The notes: generated by a model not told the origin, from the letters alone. Positions 31,301 to 41,001 are shown, counted from the first letter of the stretch. The stretch is DNA of 64,000 nt from Porphyromonadaceae bacterium UBA7555 (GCA_002478045.1 DLLT01000016.1:1-64000); one strand, 5' to 3'. A program made the numbers and translations.

Positions 31301-34300
31301 ATGAGAAAACATCTTTTTGTGACTCTGTTGTTGACTTGTGGCTTGCCTTTCAGCGGACAAGTATTCGCATTGGCCAATCCCGAGCCTCAATCGCAAAGTC
31401 AAGCGGCTGTCACCCTCAGCGGTACAGTCTATGATGAAAACAATGACCCGGTCATTGGTGCAAGTGTTACGCCTAAGGGTTCGACGCAGGGCGTCTCTAC
31501 CGATGCCTTCGGTCACTTCACCATCAAGGTGAAACCCGGTACTACGCTGACTATCAGTACGGTCGGATACAAAACCGTGACTGTGGCAGCCAAGCATGAC
31601 ATGAGCGTTTATCTCGAGCCTACCACCGAGCTTCTCGACCAGCTCGTAGTCGTAGGTTACGGCACACAAAAGAAAGCCAACCTCACCGGTGCAGTTGCTA
31701 CCGTTGACGTTGCCAAGGTTATGGACAGCCGTTCGACCACGGATGTATCCAAAGCACTCCAAGGTGCAGTCCCCGGCCTGACCATTACGAACAATGACGG
31801 TGGTATCAACTCCACACCTACGATGAAAATTCGTGGTACCGGTACATTCTCCAACAGCGGTTACTCTTCACCTCTGCTCGTTGTAGACGGTGTTGTGGTA
31901 GACGACATCACCTTCCTCAACCCCGACGATATCGCCGAGATTTCCGTACTCAAGGATGCCGCTTCATCCTCCATCTACGGTACACGTGCAGCCTTCGGTG
32001 TGATCCTTATCACCACCAAGACCTCCGCTACCAAGGACCGCGTTTCCGTGAAGTACTCCAACAACTTCGCATGGAGCCAGGCAACAACGCTTCCCGAATA
32101 TCCTTCGGTATACAACCAGCTGTATGCCCTGACCGAAGCCAACCTCGCTTCTAACGGCGAGCTTGGTCTGTTCGGTATGGATCCCTTCGTGATGATGCCT
32201 CTGGCCCAGCAATGGGAAAAAGAGCATGGTGGCAAACGCGCCGGCTATCGCGAAATGGTTCCCTGGACCTCCGACTCCAGCATCGGCGACTACAAGATCA
32301 ACCCCGATGGAACAGCCATCTATTATGCAGACTGGGACGTTGCAGGCATTATGTTCAACAACGCTGCCCCCAGCAACTACCACAATGTCAGCCTCGAAGG
32401 AACCTCCGGTAAGACCAACTATCGTCTCGCCTTCGGTTACAGCAACAAGTCTGACCTGATGGAATTCAATCCCGACAAGATGTATCGTTACAATGCCACA
32501 GCCAACATTTCGACCGAAATCTTCTCGTGGTTGCGTGCCGGTGCTCGTTTCAGCTTCTCCGAGAAGGATTACAAGGGTACTTACAACGTACGTGGTGACT
32601 ACCAGTATATGTGGCGTTGGGGTTCGTATTTCGGACCTTACGGATACCGTTATGACGAAGACGGTGAAATCGTTGACTTCCGCAATGATATCGCTTATCG
32701 CAAACAGGGTGGCAAAATCAAAGATACAGCAACCCAAACCCGTATCACCGGTTATATTGATGCTGATCTTTTCAAAGGCTTCACTCTGCACGGCGACTTC
32801 ACTTATAGCGTAGTTGACCTTCTGAACACCACCCCCTATATGCCCGTTTACGGCTACAACAGCTGGGGTAGCGTTAAGGAGCCGACCTACATCGTTCCCG
32901 AAAGCTGGTCTGATGCCCGTCAGACCAACACCAAGGACGATATGTGGTCAATGAATGTTTACGGTACATATAATCATACTTTCGCTGACGACTTCAACCT
33001 GAAAGTTATGGCCGGTGCTACCGCCGAACAAGAAGATTACAATTATTTGTATGTAAAGCGTGACCAACTTCTCGACGTCAACCAGCCTTATTTAGGCCTT
33101 ACCACCGGCGGTGACGACAAGACCGGTTACTCAATCAGCAACAGCATTTCACACCGTGCAACAGCCGGTTTCTTCGGCCGTATCAACTTTGACTACAAAG
33201 GCATCTATCTCTTGGAATTCAACGGTCGTTACGATGGCTCAAGCAAATTCCCCGCTGATGACCAATGGGCATTCTTCCCCTCGTTCTCCGCAGGCTACCG
33301 CTTCTCCGAAGAAGCTTACTTCCAGCCCCTCAAAACATGGTGGAACAACGGTAAGATCCGTGCATCCTATGGTTCGATCGGTAATGAGGCTATAGGCAGC
33401 GACCGCTTCCTCTCTGTAATTTCCGGTCCTTACTCGAGCTCTTGGCTGACCGCCGGCAACGCTACCACTCAGTACGCAAATATGCCTACCCTGGTATCTC
33501 GCACCCTTACTTGGGAAAAAGTCGTGACTACCGACATAGGTCTTGACCTCGGCTTCCTCAACAACAGCCTGACTGCTTCGTTTGACTGGTACAACCGAGA
33601 GACTCGCAATATGCTTGCTCCCGGTGTGGATCTTCCCTCCGTTCTCGGTGCATCTTCGCCCTATCAGAACAGCGGCACACTCGCAACCAAAGGTTGGGAA
33701 CTTTCTCTGGGCTGGAATCACTCCTTCGGTGAAGCTCAAGTATATGCTACTTTCACCTTGGCTGACGCAAAGACCAAAGTTAAGAAATGGCGTAATGATA
33801 CCGGTAAGCTCTACTCTTGGACTCCCGCACAGGGCAACTACACCCCCGGCACATATTATGGTGACATCTACGGTTTCGAAACAGAGCGTTACTTCACCAA
33901 AGACGATATGAACGCTGACGGTACCAACAAGTACGACCAAAGCGCACTCGAATCCGGATCCTTCACCTACGGGGTCGGCGATATCAAGTTCAAAGACCTC
34001 AACGGTGACGGCGTGATCAACTTTGGCAACCCCGATATGATCGAACTCGACGGCAAGACCTATATTCCCGGACAAGCCGGTTACGAAGAAGCTCTGGCCA
34101 ACGTCAATCACAAGAACGTTCCCGTAGGTACTTTACGTAACCACGGCGACCTCAAAGTTATCGGTAACACACAGCCGCGCTACGAATACGGCTTCCGTCT
34201 CGGCGGCGCATGGAGAGGCTTCGATATCGATATGTTCTTCCAAGGTGTCGGCAAACGTGACATGTGGGCTTGCTCCGCATTCGTAATGCCCTTCGCTCGC

Positions 34301-34783
34301 GGCACGGACGCTATCTACGCCAACCAGATGTCCTACAACAAGCAGGTTATTGATATGGAAACGCAGCAGCTGACCGGCGAAATCCTTGTAGATCAAAGCA
34401 ACGATTATCCTCGTCTGTATCCCGGCTTCGACGGTGTAGGTAAACTCTCCGGCATCAACAATGGACGTTACAACTACTATCCTCAGACCCGTTATCTGAT
34501 GAATACCGCTTATCTGCGTCTGAAGAACCTGACCATCGGTTACACTCTTCCCTCCGAAATCACACGCAAAGCGCTCATTCAGAAAGCTCGCATTTATTTC
34601 TCCGCCGACAACCTCTGCCTGTTGTACAACGGTATGAAGAAATATCCTCTTGACCCCGAAATCAACGTAGGTACCAGCGGTACAACTCTCAGCCAGTCCA
34701 GCATCTTCGCAGGTAATGGTTACTACGGACGTACCACTCCTATCTCGCGTACATTCTCCTTCGGTGTTCAGGTAACATTCTAA
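31301..34783 (+). CDS. SusC-type TonB-dependent outer-membrane transporter
   Basis: A 1160-residue TonB-dependent receptor that imports nutrients together with its SusD partner. Signal peptide (1-26), then a carboxypeptidase-regulatory-like domain (about 38-115) starting VTLSGTVYDENNDPVIGASV, a SusC-type plug entry (QLVVVGYGTQKKANLTGAV), the plug with AFGVILITTK, and a long beta-barrel ending in FSFGVQVTF. The ATG at 31301 restores the signal peptide; the open frame 69 bp upstream adds nothing useful. Codon choice leans to CGT, GGT, AAC and CTG/CTC far more than neighbouring genes, suggesting very high expression. No enzyme or sensor genes accompany the pair. Confidence 0.96.
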   Translation: MRKHLFVTLLLTCGLPFSGQVFALANPEPQSQSQAAVTLSGTVYDENNDPVIGASVTPKGSTQGVSTDAFGHFTIKVKPGTTLTISTVGYKTVTVAAKHDMSVYLEPTTELLDQLVVVGYGTQKKANLTGAVATVDVAKVMDSRSTTDVSKALQGAVPGLTITNNDGGINSTPTMKIRGTGTFSNSGYSSPLLVVDGVVVDDITFLNPDDIAEISVLKDAASSSIYGTRAAFGVILITTKTSATKDRVSVKYSNNFAWSQATTLPEYPSVYNQLYALTEANLASNGELGLFGMDPFVMMPLAQQWEKEHGGKRAGYREMVPWTSDSSIGDYKINPDGTAIYYADWDVAGIMFNNAAPSNYHNVSLEGTSGKTNYRLAFGYSNKSDLMEFNPDKMYRYNATANISTEIFSWLRAGARFSFSEKDYKGTYNVRGDYQYMWRWGSYFGPYGYRYDEDGEIVDFRNDIAYRKQGGKIKDTATQTRITGYIDADLFKGFTLHGDFTYSVVDLLNTTPYMPVYGYNSWGSVKEPTYIVPESWSDARQTNTKDDMWSMNVYGTYNHTFADDFNLKVMAGATAEQEDYNYLYVKRDQLLDVNQPYLGLTTGGDDKTGYSISNSISHRATAGFFGRINFDYKGIYLLEFNGRYDGSSKFPADDQWAFFPSFSAGYRFSEEAYFQPLKTWWNNGKIRASYGSIGNEAIGSDRFLSVISGPYSSSWLTAGNATTQYANMPTLVSRTLTWEKVVTTDIGLDLGFLNNSLTASFDWYNRETRNMLAPGVDLPSVLGASSPYQNSGTLATKGWELSLGWNHSFGEAQVYATFTLADAKTKVKKWRNDTGKLYSWTPAQGNYTPGTYYGDIYGFETERYFTKDDMNADGTNKYDQSALESGSFTYGVGDIKFKDLNGDGVINFGNPDMIELDGKTYIPGQAGYEEALANVNHKNVPVGTLRNHGDLKVIGNTQPRYEYGFRLGGAWRGFDIDMFFQGVGKRDMWACSAFVMPFARGTDAIYANQMSYNKQVIDMETQQLTGEILVDQSNDYPRLYPGFDGVGKLSGINNGRYNYYPQTRYLMNTAYLRLKNLTIGYTLPSEITRKALIQKARIYFSADNLCLLYNGMKKYPLDPEINVGTSGTTLSQSSIFAGNGYYGRTTPISRTFSFGVQVTF

Positions 34784-34802
34784 TCTTAAACGCTAGATAA
34801 AA

Positions 34803-36575
34803 ATGAAAAAGATAATAAGTTATGCGGTTGTGTTCGCAATGGGCCTCACGATGGTATCTTGTGATGACTTCCTTAACGACAACCGTTATCCGCCCACAAA
34901 AATTATGAACACGCCGGAGTATTGGTCCAACGCCAATAACTGCCAGCTTCAAGTTGACCGCTATATTGATGAGCTCTCCAGCGGTTATGGCTCCGGCAAT
35001 AGTCTCGGCACGTTCTACTTCTCGACGCTGAGCGATGACCAGGTCGGCAGCGGCTTCGCCAACTGGCATCAACCCACTATCCCCGCGACAGACGGCAATT
35101 GGACATACTCGCAGATACGTGGTGCCAACTACATCATCACCGGAGTTCGTAACGCTAATCCCGCTTTGCCCGCAGCCACTCATGCCAACTACGAAGGCAT
35201 TGGCAAGCTGATACGCGCTCAGGCTTACTACGAACTCGTTCGCCGCTTCGGTGACGTTGTATGGGAAAGCGAAGTTGTCGATCCCTCCGATAATGACATT
35301 TTGTACGGTCCGCGTACAAACCGCGACATTGTGATGGACTCCGTACTCCGCGACCTTGACTACGCTATCGCCACCATTACGACCCAGAAATCCAAACTTT
35401 CCTGGAGTAAAGATCTGGCTTTGGCCATCAAGAGTGAAGTTTGCCTCTATGAAGGTACCTTCTGCCGCTATCGCACCGTTGCCGAAAACGGCATCGCTCC
35501 CGATGACGCTCGCGCCAAAAAGTACCTGCAAGAAGCAGCTGACGCATCCAAGAAACTGCTCGATCGCTATGGTTTCACAGACGACTACCAGTCCATATAC
35601 AACTCGGTATGGGGCGGTGGAACAAGCACTGTAGATCCCACTAAGAAACTGACTGACTTCTCCGCTAACCCTGAAATCATCTTCGGTCGTCGTTACGACA
35701 AAGTTAACGGTCGTCACTCGACTGTTTCGTACACCTGTTCTTCGACTACAACTTCCGGTATTTCGCTCGATGCTTTCAAGGCATTCTTGTTCCTCGATGG
35801 CAAGCCCGAAGCTACCACTTCTCTTGACAAGAGCCTCGTAGGTGAAAACACCACCTTCGAGATTGGTGGCGAAGCTCAGACCGCTTACTCCATTCAGAAA
35901 CTTCTCGATGTACGCGACAAACGTCTTTCCGTCATCACCGATCCGTATGTATACTACCTTGGTATGCCTTGGAGTCGTGTGGGTGCATCCGGTATGAACT
36001 CTTCGTCCGGCTTCGGTGTTGCCAAGTATGATAATGTCCTGATGCCCGTCACCGAACGTCAAAACACCACTCAGAACTACACTTGCGCTCCTATCTTCTG
36101 GACCTCCTACATTGCCCTGAATTATGTAGAAGCTAAGGCCGAACTCGGAACGCTTACCGATGGTGATGTTGAGGCTTACCTGAACGTTCTCTATCGTCGT
36201 GCCGGTCTGCCCGCACAGACTGTTGCCGGTCTGAACGCTATCAACGACCCGAAGAATGATATGGGCGTATCCAGCCTTATCTACGAAATCCGTCGTTGCC
36301 GTCGTTGCGAGCTGATGCTTGACAAGGGCATCCGCTACTGGGATCTTATCCGTTGGCATCAGCTTGACAAACTGGATTCCCAGAAGAACCCCGACATCCT
36401 TCGTGGTGCATACGTAGGCAACGCTACCATTAAGCCTGCAAACATGGATGGTGATTACGTTCGTCCTTACACAAGCCGCGATCGTATCTACGACAAGAAG
36501 TACTATCTTGATCCCATACCTTCTGGACAGCTTGACCTGAACCCGCAATTGGAACAGAACCCCGGCTGGAAATAA
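34803..36575 (+). CDS. SusD/RagB-type surface nutrient-binding lipoprotein
   Basis: A 590-residue lipoprotein: signal peptide ending TMVSC with lipidated Cys20, followed by the acidic DDFLND start typical of surface-exposed lipoproteins. The body is the helical SusD fold, with the ISLDAFKAFLFLDG region, an EIRRCRRCELMLDKGIRYWDLIRW segment and a C-terminal LDPIPSGQLDLNPQLEQNPGW, all hallmarks of the family. SusD forms the lid on SusC and captures ligand; the ligand is unknown. The gene starts 19 bp after susC and shares its high-expression codon bias. Confidence 0.96.
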   Translation: MKKIISYAVVFAMGLTMVSCDDFLNDNRYPPTKIMNTPEYWSNANNCQLQVDRYIDELSSGYGSGNSLGTFYFSTLSDDQVGSGFANWHQPTIPATDGNWTYSQIRGANYIITGVRNANPALPAATHANYEGIGKLIRAQAYYELVRRFGDVVWESEVVDPSDNDILYGPRTNRDIVMDSVLRDLDYAIATITTQKSKLSWSKDLALAIKSEVCLYEGTFCRYRTVAENGIAPDDARAKKYLQEAADASKKLLDRYGFTDDYQSIYNSVWGGGTSTVDPTKKLTDFSANPEIIFGRRYDKVNGRHSTVSYTCSSTTTSGISLDAFKAFLFLDGKPEATTSLDKSLVGENTTFEIGGEAQTAYSIQKLLDVRDKRLSVITDPYVYYLGMPWSRVGASGMNSSSGFGVAKYDNVLMPVTERQNTTQNYTCAPIFWTSYIALNYVEAKAELGTLTDGDVEAYLNVLYRRAGLPAQTVAGLNAINDPKNDMGVSSLIYEIRRCRRCELMLDKGIRYWDLIRWHQLDKLDSQKNPDILRGAYVGNATIKPANMDGDYVRPYTSRDRIYDKKYYLDPIPSGQLDLNPQLEQNPGWK

Positions 36576-36623
36576 TGAACAGACTCTGAGGTTTATATTC
36601 AAGGATATAACCTAAACGCGATA

Positions 36624-36656
36624 GGGGCGTGTACCGCAGGTACACGCCCCTTTTTT
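36624..36656 (+). terminator. Strong intrinsic terminator after susD
   Basis: A perfect 12-bp stem, GGGGCGTGTACC with GGTACACGCCCC, a 3-nt loop and six T residues. Confidence 0.95.
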
Positions 36657-36775
36657 GTTTATACTCGTAGATAAAACTGACTTACAGACAACTGACGACT
36701 TATGCATCCGAGCTTGGAGGAGGATTTTGGTGCATTTTGTGGGGCCTTTTGATGTGCTATGTCGGAGGAAGTGCT

Positions 36776-36783
36776 TACCTTTG
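36776..36783 (+). promoter_or_regulatory. -7 promoter box for the aspartokinase gene
   Basis: TACCTTTG matches TAnnTTTG, about 98 bp before the ATG at 36881. The 36657-36775 stretch between the terminator and this box holds no visible gene. Confidence 0.65.
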
Positions 36784-36880
36784 CAGGAGTTTTTCCCTTT
36801 TTGGGCGGGCGGAGCGACTGTGGCCGACCGTTTGACGCCGGGCACGCCGTGTACGTGCTTATACAAGTGAATAAAGAAAG

Positions 36881-38197
36881 ATGAAGATACTGAAATTTGG
36901 AGGCACAAGCGTGGGTAGCGTCGAGCGCATACGCCACGTCGCCGATTTGATAAGCTCGCGCGGCTGCAATATGGTCGTGCTTTCCGCTATGTCCGGCACG
37001 ACAAATACGCTTGTCGAGATAGCCGAGTACTTGCACAAAGGCAATCAGCCCGGGGCTCTGGAGACACTGAATGCACTTCAGGGCAAGTATAATGATGTCA
37101 TCGCCGGCCTCTTCGGCGACAATGCCGAGGCACGTAAGGCTGCAACAGAGGCGATAGACGCCTGCTTGGGATATGTGCGCTCGCTCACCAACGAGGACTA
37201 CTCCGATGAGAGCGAAAAAGAAATCCTGGCACAGGGCGAGCTGATGTCCACCGCGCTGATGAACACCTACTTGCATACACGTGGCGTGCACTCGGTGCTG
37301 CTTCCGGCCTTGGAGTATATGCGCACCGATGTGGGCGGCGAGCCGGATATGAAATACATAAGCAGCCACCTGCGCCGAATTATGGAGGTCAACCCCGGCG
37401 CCGATTTGTACCTGACTCAGGGCTATATTTGCCGCAACGCCGCCGGGCATGTAGACAATCTGCAACGCGGAGGCAGCGACTACACCGCCTCGCTGCTGGG
37501 CGCGGTACTCAATGCCGATGAGATAGAAATTTGGACCGATATTGACGGAATGCACAACAACGACCCGCGATATGTACAAGGAACTTCGCCCGTAAGCGAA
37601 TTGCATTTCGAGGAGGCCGCCGAATTGGCCTATTTCGGGGCCAAAATCCTGCATCCGTCCTGCGTGCTGCCGGCTCGATTGAACAATATCCCCGTTCGTC
37701 TGCTCAATACCATGGAGCCGCAACGTCCCGGCACACTGATACATAATATGCCGTCGACGCGTACCATTAAAGCCGTGGCCGCAAAGGACAATATAATCGC
37801 CATAAAAATCAAGAGCGGCCGAATGTTGCTTGCCTACGGCTTCCTGCACAAGGTCTTTGAGACATTCGAAAACTATCGCACCAGCATCGATATGATGGCC
37901 ACCAGCGAAGTGGGCGTCACCGTCACCATAGACGATGAGAAGCACTTGGCAGCCATTGTGGACGACCTCAAAAAGTTCGGAACGGTGACCATAGACCGCG
38001 ACATGGTGATAATTTGCGTTGTGGGCGACCTCGAGTGGCACAATACCGGATTTGAGGCCAGGGCCGTATCGGCTCTTGCCGACATCCCCGTGCGTATGAT
38101 CAGCTATGGCGGCAGCAATTACAATGTGTCCATGCTTGTACGCCGTCAGGACAAAGTCGAGGCTCTCAACCGCCTGAGCCGCGCCCTGTTCGGCTGA
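36881..38197 (+). CDS. lysC: Monofunctional aspartokinase
   Basis: Phosphorylates aspartate, the first step to lysine, threonine, methionine and diaminopimelate. The 438-residue enzyme starts with the kinase motif KFGGTSVGS and contains the GGSDYTASLLGA substrate block and WTDIDGMHNNDPR. Two ACT domains follow (about 300-438), the usual site of feedback inhibition, with TSEVGVTVTID in the first. There is no homoserine dehydrogenase domain, so this is the single-function type. It is a lone gene followed by the 9-bp array and a converging gene. Confidence 0.94.
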   Translation: MKILKFGGTSVGSVERIRHVADLISSRGCNMVVLSAMSGTTNTLVEIAEYLHKGNQPGALETLNALQGKYNDVIAGLFGDNAEARKAATEAIDACLGYVRSLTNEDYSDESEKEILAQGELMSTALMNTYLHTRGVHSVLLPALEYMRTDVGGEPDMKYISSHLRRIMEVNPGADLYLTQGYICRNAAGHVDNLQRGGSDYTASLLGAVLNADEIEIWTDIDGMHNNDPRYVQGTSPVSELHFEEAAELAYFGAKILHPSCVLPARLNNIPVRLLNTMEPQRPGTLIHNMPSTRTIKAVAAKDNIIAIKIKSGRMLLAYGFLHKVFETFENYRTSIDMMATSEVGVTVTIDDEKHLAAIVDDLKKFGTVTIDRDMVIICVVGDLEWHNTGFEARAVSALADIPVRMISYGGSNYNVSMLVRRQDKVEALNRLSRALFG

Positions 38198-38202
38198 TTG
38201 GT

Positions 38203-38280
38203 TTAACCGCTATATTGGCTATAATAACCGTAATAGCTATAACAGCTATAATAGCCATATAACTATAGCAGCTATAATGG
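38203..38280. repeat. Degenerate 9-bp tandem array, family A (about 8 units)
   Basis: Units such as GTAATAGCT, ATAACAGCT, ATAATAGCC and ATAGCAGCT in near-perfect 9-bp register (one 8-bp unit). It fills the gap between the converging lysC and DUF3109 genes. Confidence 0.8.
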
Positions 38281-38288
38281 TTAGCGGG

Positions 38289-38882
38289 CTACTCGGTATT
38301 GTCGCCGCCGTATTGCTCGATGTAAGCCTCGGCGGCCAGACACAATTCATCGTACCAATCCTTGCCGAAACGGGCCGTCAGCGGCTCTTTCAGGAACTTG
38401 TAAGCGCGCAGGCCGAGGCGACGTCCGAGCACTTCGGCACACTTACATATTTTCCAGCGATGCAAATTGACGGCCGTGAAATCCGGGTACTCGGTCAGCC
38501 GTACCGGGTATAGGTAGCACGATATGGGCTTGCGTATGGTGCAGCGTCCTTCGCGATAGGCTTTTTCGATGGCGCATAGGCATTTGCCGCCCTTGTCGTA
38601 GGTGGTGAATACGCAGTTGGCGTTGTCCACGATTTGGGTGACCAAGTCGCCTTCCTCATCAATGTAGCTGATGCCGCATTCGTCGATGCGGCGCCGCGCG
38701 GCCGGCAGCAAGTCGTCTATAAACGTCGGCAGAGCCTCGGCAATTCGGCAGCACTCTTCTTCGGTGACCGGAGCGCCCGCATCGCCGTCTATGCAACACT
38801 GTCCCAGGCATTGGTCCAAGTCGCAGCAAAAATACCGCTCGATAAGGTCCAGCGATACCAAAGTATTCTGTATCTGAAGCAT
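38289..38882 (-). CDS. DUF3109 family cysteine-rich protein
   Basis: A 197-residue soluble protein of the DUF3109 family, function unknown. It is notably rich in Cys, with FCCDLDQCLGQCCIDGDAG near the N-terminus, EECC, CVF, CLC, CTI, CYL and CKC further on. The clustered C-x-x-x-C-x-x-C-C pattern resembles the metal-binding YkgJ/CxxCxxCC families, so it may bind zinc or an iron-sulfur centre (inference). The ATG at 38882 gives the conserved MLQIQNTLVSLDLIE start; an ATG at 38909 would add nine residues. Confidence 0.82.
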   Translation of the reverse strand: MLQIQNTLVSLDLIERYFCCDLDQCLGQCCIDGDAGAPVTEEECCRIAEALPTFIDDLLPAARRRIDECGISYIDEEGDLVTQIVDNANCVFTTYDKGGKCLCAIEKAYREGRCTIRKPISCYLYPVRLTEYPDFTAVNLHRWKICKCAEVLGRRLGLRAYKFLKEPLTARFGKDWYDELCLAAEAYIEQYGGDNTE

Positions 38883-38989
38883 TGTCGTCTCTTCTGTGGT
38901 GTAGCTCATTTTGTGTTTACTGTTGTCGATGTCGGCGCGGGACGATTTTGTCGGAGGAGCAGCACAGGACTATTTCATCGGAATTGACG

Positions 38990-40267
38990 TCAGCGCAAGG
39001 TGATTTGGGCTGCGCCTACCAGGGCATCGTAGCGTGCGCCCGGACGGCGGTTGTACAGCCTCATGCGGTAGGTGTTGCGTGTCTCGTATTTGTCGCCCTC
39101 GACGATGTCGGTGCGCCCTATGCGCGTCCCGGCGGGCACGGCCAGATATTGGTACGAGTAGGCGCCTTGCTTGAGTAGCATCGCCTTGGCGTAGCGGTTC
39201 GTTGTGGGGTCGAACTTCACAAGTGCCTCGTCCGAAAAACGGCGCTGTACCATATCTCCGTCAATGTAAATATCCATGCCCGGCATCTGCGGCATATCCA
39301 GCGAGAAGTATACCACCGTGTAGTCGGCGGCCACATCGCTGTCGTCATCGCTGTTGTACTCGCGCACGATGTATCCGCCGCCGAGTGTCTCGTCGTAGTG
39401 ATAGTTGTCGGCCGAGCGCGGCTTGTCCGTCATCAGCACCATGCGGTAGTAGGGGGCGGCGTAAGCCACCTCGTCCACGTTCATACCCGTGAATTGCGTC
39501 GAGATGGTCTCGAAGCGTCGATACTCGTTGCCGGCCTTGAATATCAGCTCCGGCGTATGTTCGTAGTAGATGTTGTCGCCCGATACGCGCAGGGGGTGGC
39601 GCAGTGTTCGCACATCATCGGTGCGGCCGTTTTGGTCGATGACCAGGGTGAGGTCGTTGTAAGGGTCCGTGACCGTCGCTCCGTGCACATTGGCGTTGAC
39701 GGATAGCTGTTGGTGTGCGCGGTTGTAGTCTACGTCCGTGCGCGAGGTGATTTCGGCGCCTAAGACTGCCGAGCCTTCGCTGACGGCAAGGCGACATTGC
39801 AGCCAAATGTCCTCCGGGTCGCTTTCCGAGTAGACTTTCAGCAAGTAATTGCCCGAGATGGTGGGGCGCACCTGTTCGTTGGGCAGTGTCAACTTGTAGT
39901 GTACGTAGTGCACCGTGGTGGCACGCGAGAAGTCATAGTCGTCAATGGTTCCCTCGTTGAATCCGTCAAGGTACTCGACATAAGACAATTGGTCGGGCGT
40001 CCAGTCGGCGTTGCAGTGCGTCAGCGAATAGCGCAAGTACTCGCGATCTTCCGACAAGTGGTCAAAGCTGATGATAAATCCGCCGTTGTCCAATACGGCT
40101 ACGGGGATGCCGGTTTGGCCGCGCGGTCCTCCGATGGTGCCGACGCTTAAGGTACGCACCGCCTCATTGAATACGGCTGTATGCGTGTGCGCGGGCACGG
40201 CGGCCGCTCCCGTGAATGTAGTCAAGGCCATTAAGGCCGCAATGATATGTCGTAGGTGTATTACCAT
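38990..40267 (-). CDS. DUF5103 / type IX secretion system plug-like protein
   Basis: A 425-residue secreted protein with a signal peptide (1-24) and a beta-rich body that includes the family's characteristic HCNADWTPDQLSYVEYLDGFNE segment. In Flavobacterium the homologous plug protein closes the periplasmic side of the SprA type IX translocon; DUF5103 proteins are also found in species without a full system. The gene overlaps the end of ung by 7 bp on the same strand, so it is probably translated from the same mRNA. Proteins with sorting-domain-like tails at 390-722 and 41162-41812 are possible cargo. Confidence 0.85.
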   Translation of the reverse strand: MVIHLRHIIAALMALTTFTGAAAVPAHTHTAVFNEAVRTLSVGTIGGPRGQTGIPVAVLDNGGFIISFDHLSEDREYLRYSLTHCNADWTPDQLSYVEYLDGFNEGTIDDYDFSRATTVHYVHYKLTLPNEQVRPTISGNYLLKVYSESDPEDIWLQCRLAVSEGSAVLGAEITSRTDVDYNRAHQQLSVNANVHGATVTDPYNDLTLVIDQNGRTDDVRTLRHPLRVSGDNIYYEHTPELIFKAGNEYRRFETISTQFTGMNVDEVAYAAPYYRMVLMTDKPRSADNYHYDETLGGGYIVREYNSDDDSDVAADYTVVYFSLDMPQMPGMDIYIDGDMVQRRFSDEALVKFDPTTNRYAKAMLLKQGAYSYQYLAVPAGTRIGRTDIVEGDKYETRNTYRMRLYNRRPGARYDALVGAAQITLR

Positions 40268-40923
40268 TGTATAGGTTTAAGTCCTTGCTGAATAAGGTAT
40301 TCGTTGGCGCGTGTGAAGTGATGATTGCCGAAAAAACCGCGATAGGCGGACAGCGGCGAAGGGTGGGGCGATGTCAGCACCAAGTGCCGCTGACGGTCAA
40401 TGAAAGCGCCTTTCTTGATGGCGTAACTGCCCCAAAGCATAAATACCAGACCGCGGCGATGGTTGGCCAGGTGCAGGATGACATTGTCGGTAAATTCTTC
40501 CCAGCCTTTGCCCTGATGCGAGCCGGCGCGGTGGGCGCGTACGGTCAGTGTCGAGTTGAGCAGCAGTACGCCTTGCCTGGCCCAGCGCGAGAGGTCGCCA
40601 TCGGGATTGAGCGGTTGACCCGTGTCTTCGGCCACTTCGCGCAGGATATTGACCAGCGACGGCGGCAGCGGCGTTCCGGGCGTCACAGAAAAGCACAGCC
40701 CGTTGGCTTGACCCACATCGTGGTATGGGTCCTGCCCGAGGATGACCACGCGTGTGTCTGCATAGGGGCAGGCGTCAAAGGCCGCGAAGATCTGTGATGC
40801 GGGCGGAAACACAGTCGCCGTGGCATACTCGTGGCGGACAAAATCGGTAAGTCGCTGAAAACTTTCGCTTTGCCATTCGGACGCTAAGGCGTCTTTCCAT
40901 CCCTGTTCGATGCGTACGTTCAT
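40261..40923 (-). CDS. ung: Uracil-DNA glycosylase
   Basis: Removes uracil from DNA and starts base-excision repair. The 220-residue enzyme has the family I catalytic motif GQDPYH (Asp65 in this start), the uracil-reading FSV and LLLNSTLTV segments, and the DNA-intercalation loop HPSPLSAYRGFFG. The ATG at 40923 (MNVRIEQGW) is chosen; the frame extends upstream over the promoter, where it cannot be coding. It overlaps the next gene by 7 bp. Confidence 0.96.
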   Translation of the reverse strand: MNVRIEQGWKDALASEWQSESFQRLTDFVRHEYATATVFPPASQIFAAFDACPYADTRVVILGQDPYHDVGQANGLCFSVTPGTPLPPSLVNILREVAEDTGQPLNPDGDLSRWARQGVLLLNSTLTVRAHRAGSHQGKGWEEFTDNVILHLANHRRGLVFMLWGSYAIKKGAFIDRQRHLVLTSPHPSPLSAYRGFFGNHHFTRANEYLIQQGLKPIQW

Positions 40924-40944
40924 GTCGGTTGTCGTTAGTATTTG

Positions 40945-40952
40945 CAAAAGTA
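40945..40952 (-). promoter_or_regulatory. -7 promoter box for ung and the plug gene
   Basis: Minus strand TACTTTTG matches TAnnTTTG, about 22 bp from the ung ATG, giving a very short leader. Confidence 0.6.
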
Positions 40953-40964
40953 CGAAATTTTGCC

Positions 40965-40972
40965 TAAATTTG
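40965..40972 (+). promoter_or_regulatory. -7 promoter box for tRNA-Arg
   Basis: TAAATTTG matches TAnnTTTG, 30 bp upstream of the tRNA and back to back with the ung promoter. Confidence 0.65.
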
Positions 40973-41001
40973 CACATCTCAAAGGTCACGAGATGCAACA
41001 A

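Noticed and set aside
31301..36575. Complete polysaccharide utilisation locus
   Set aside because: No glycoside hydrolase, polysaccharide lyase, HTCS sensor or ECF/anti-sigma pair lies on either side of susC-susD.
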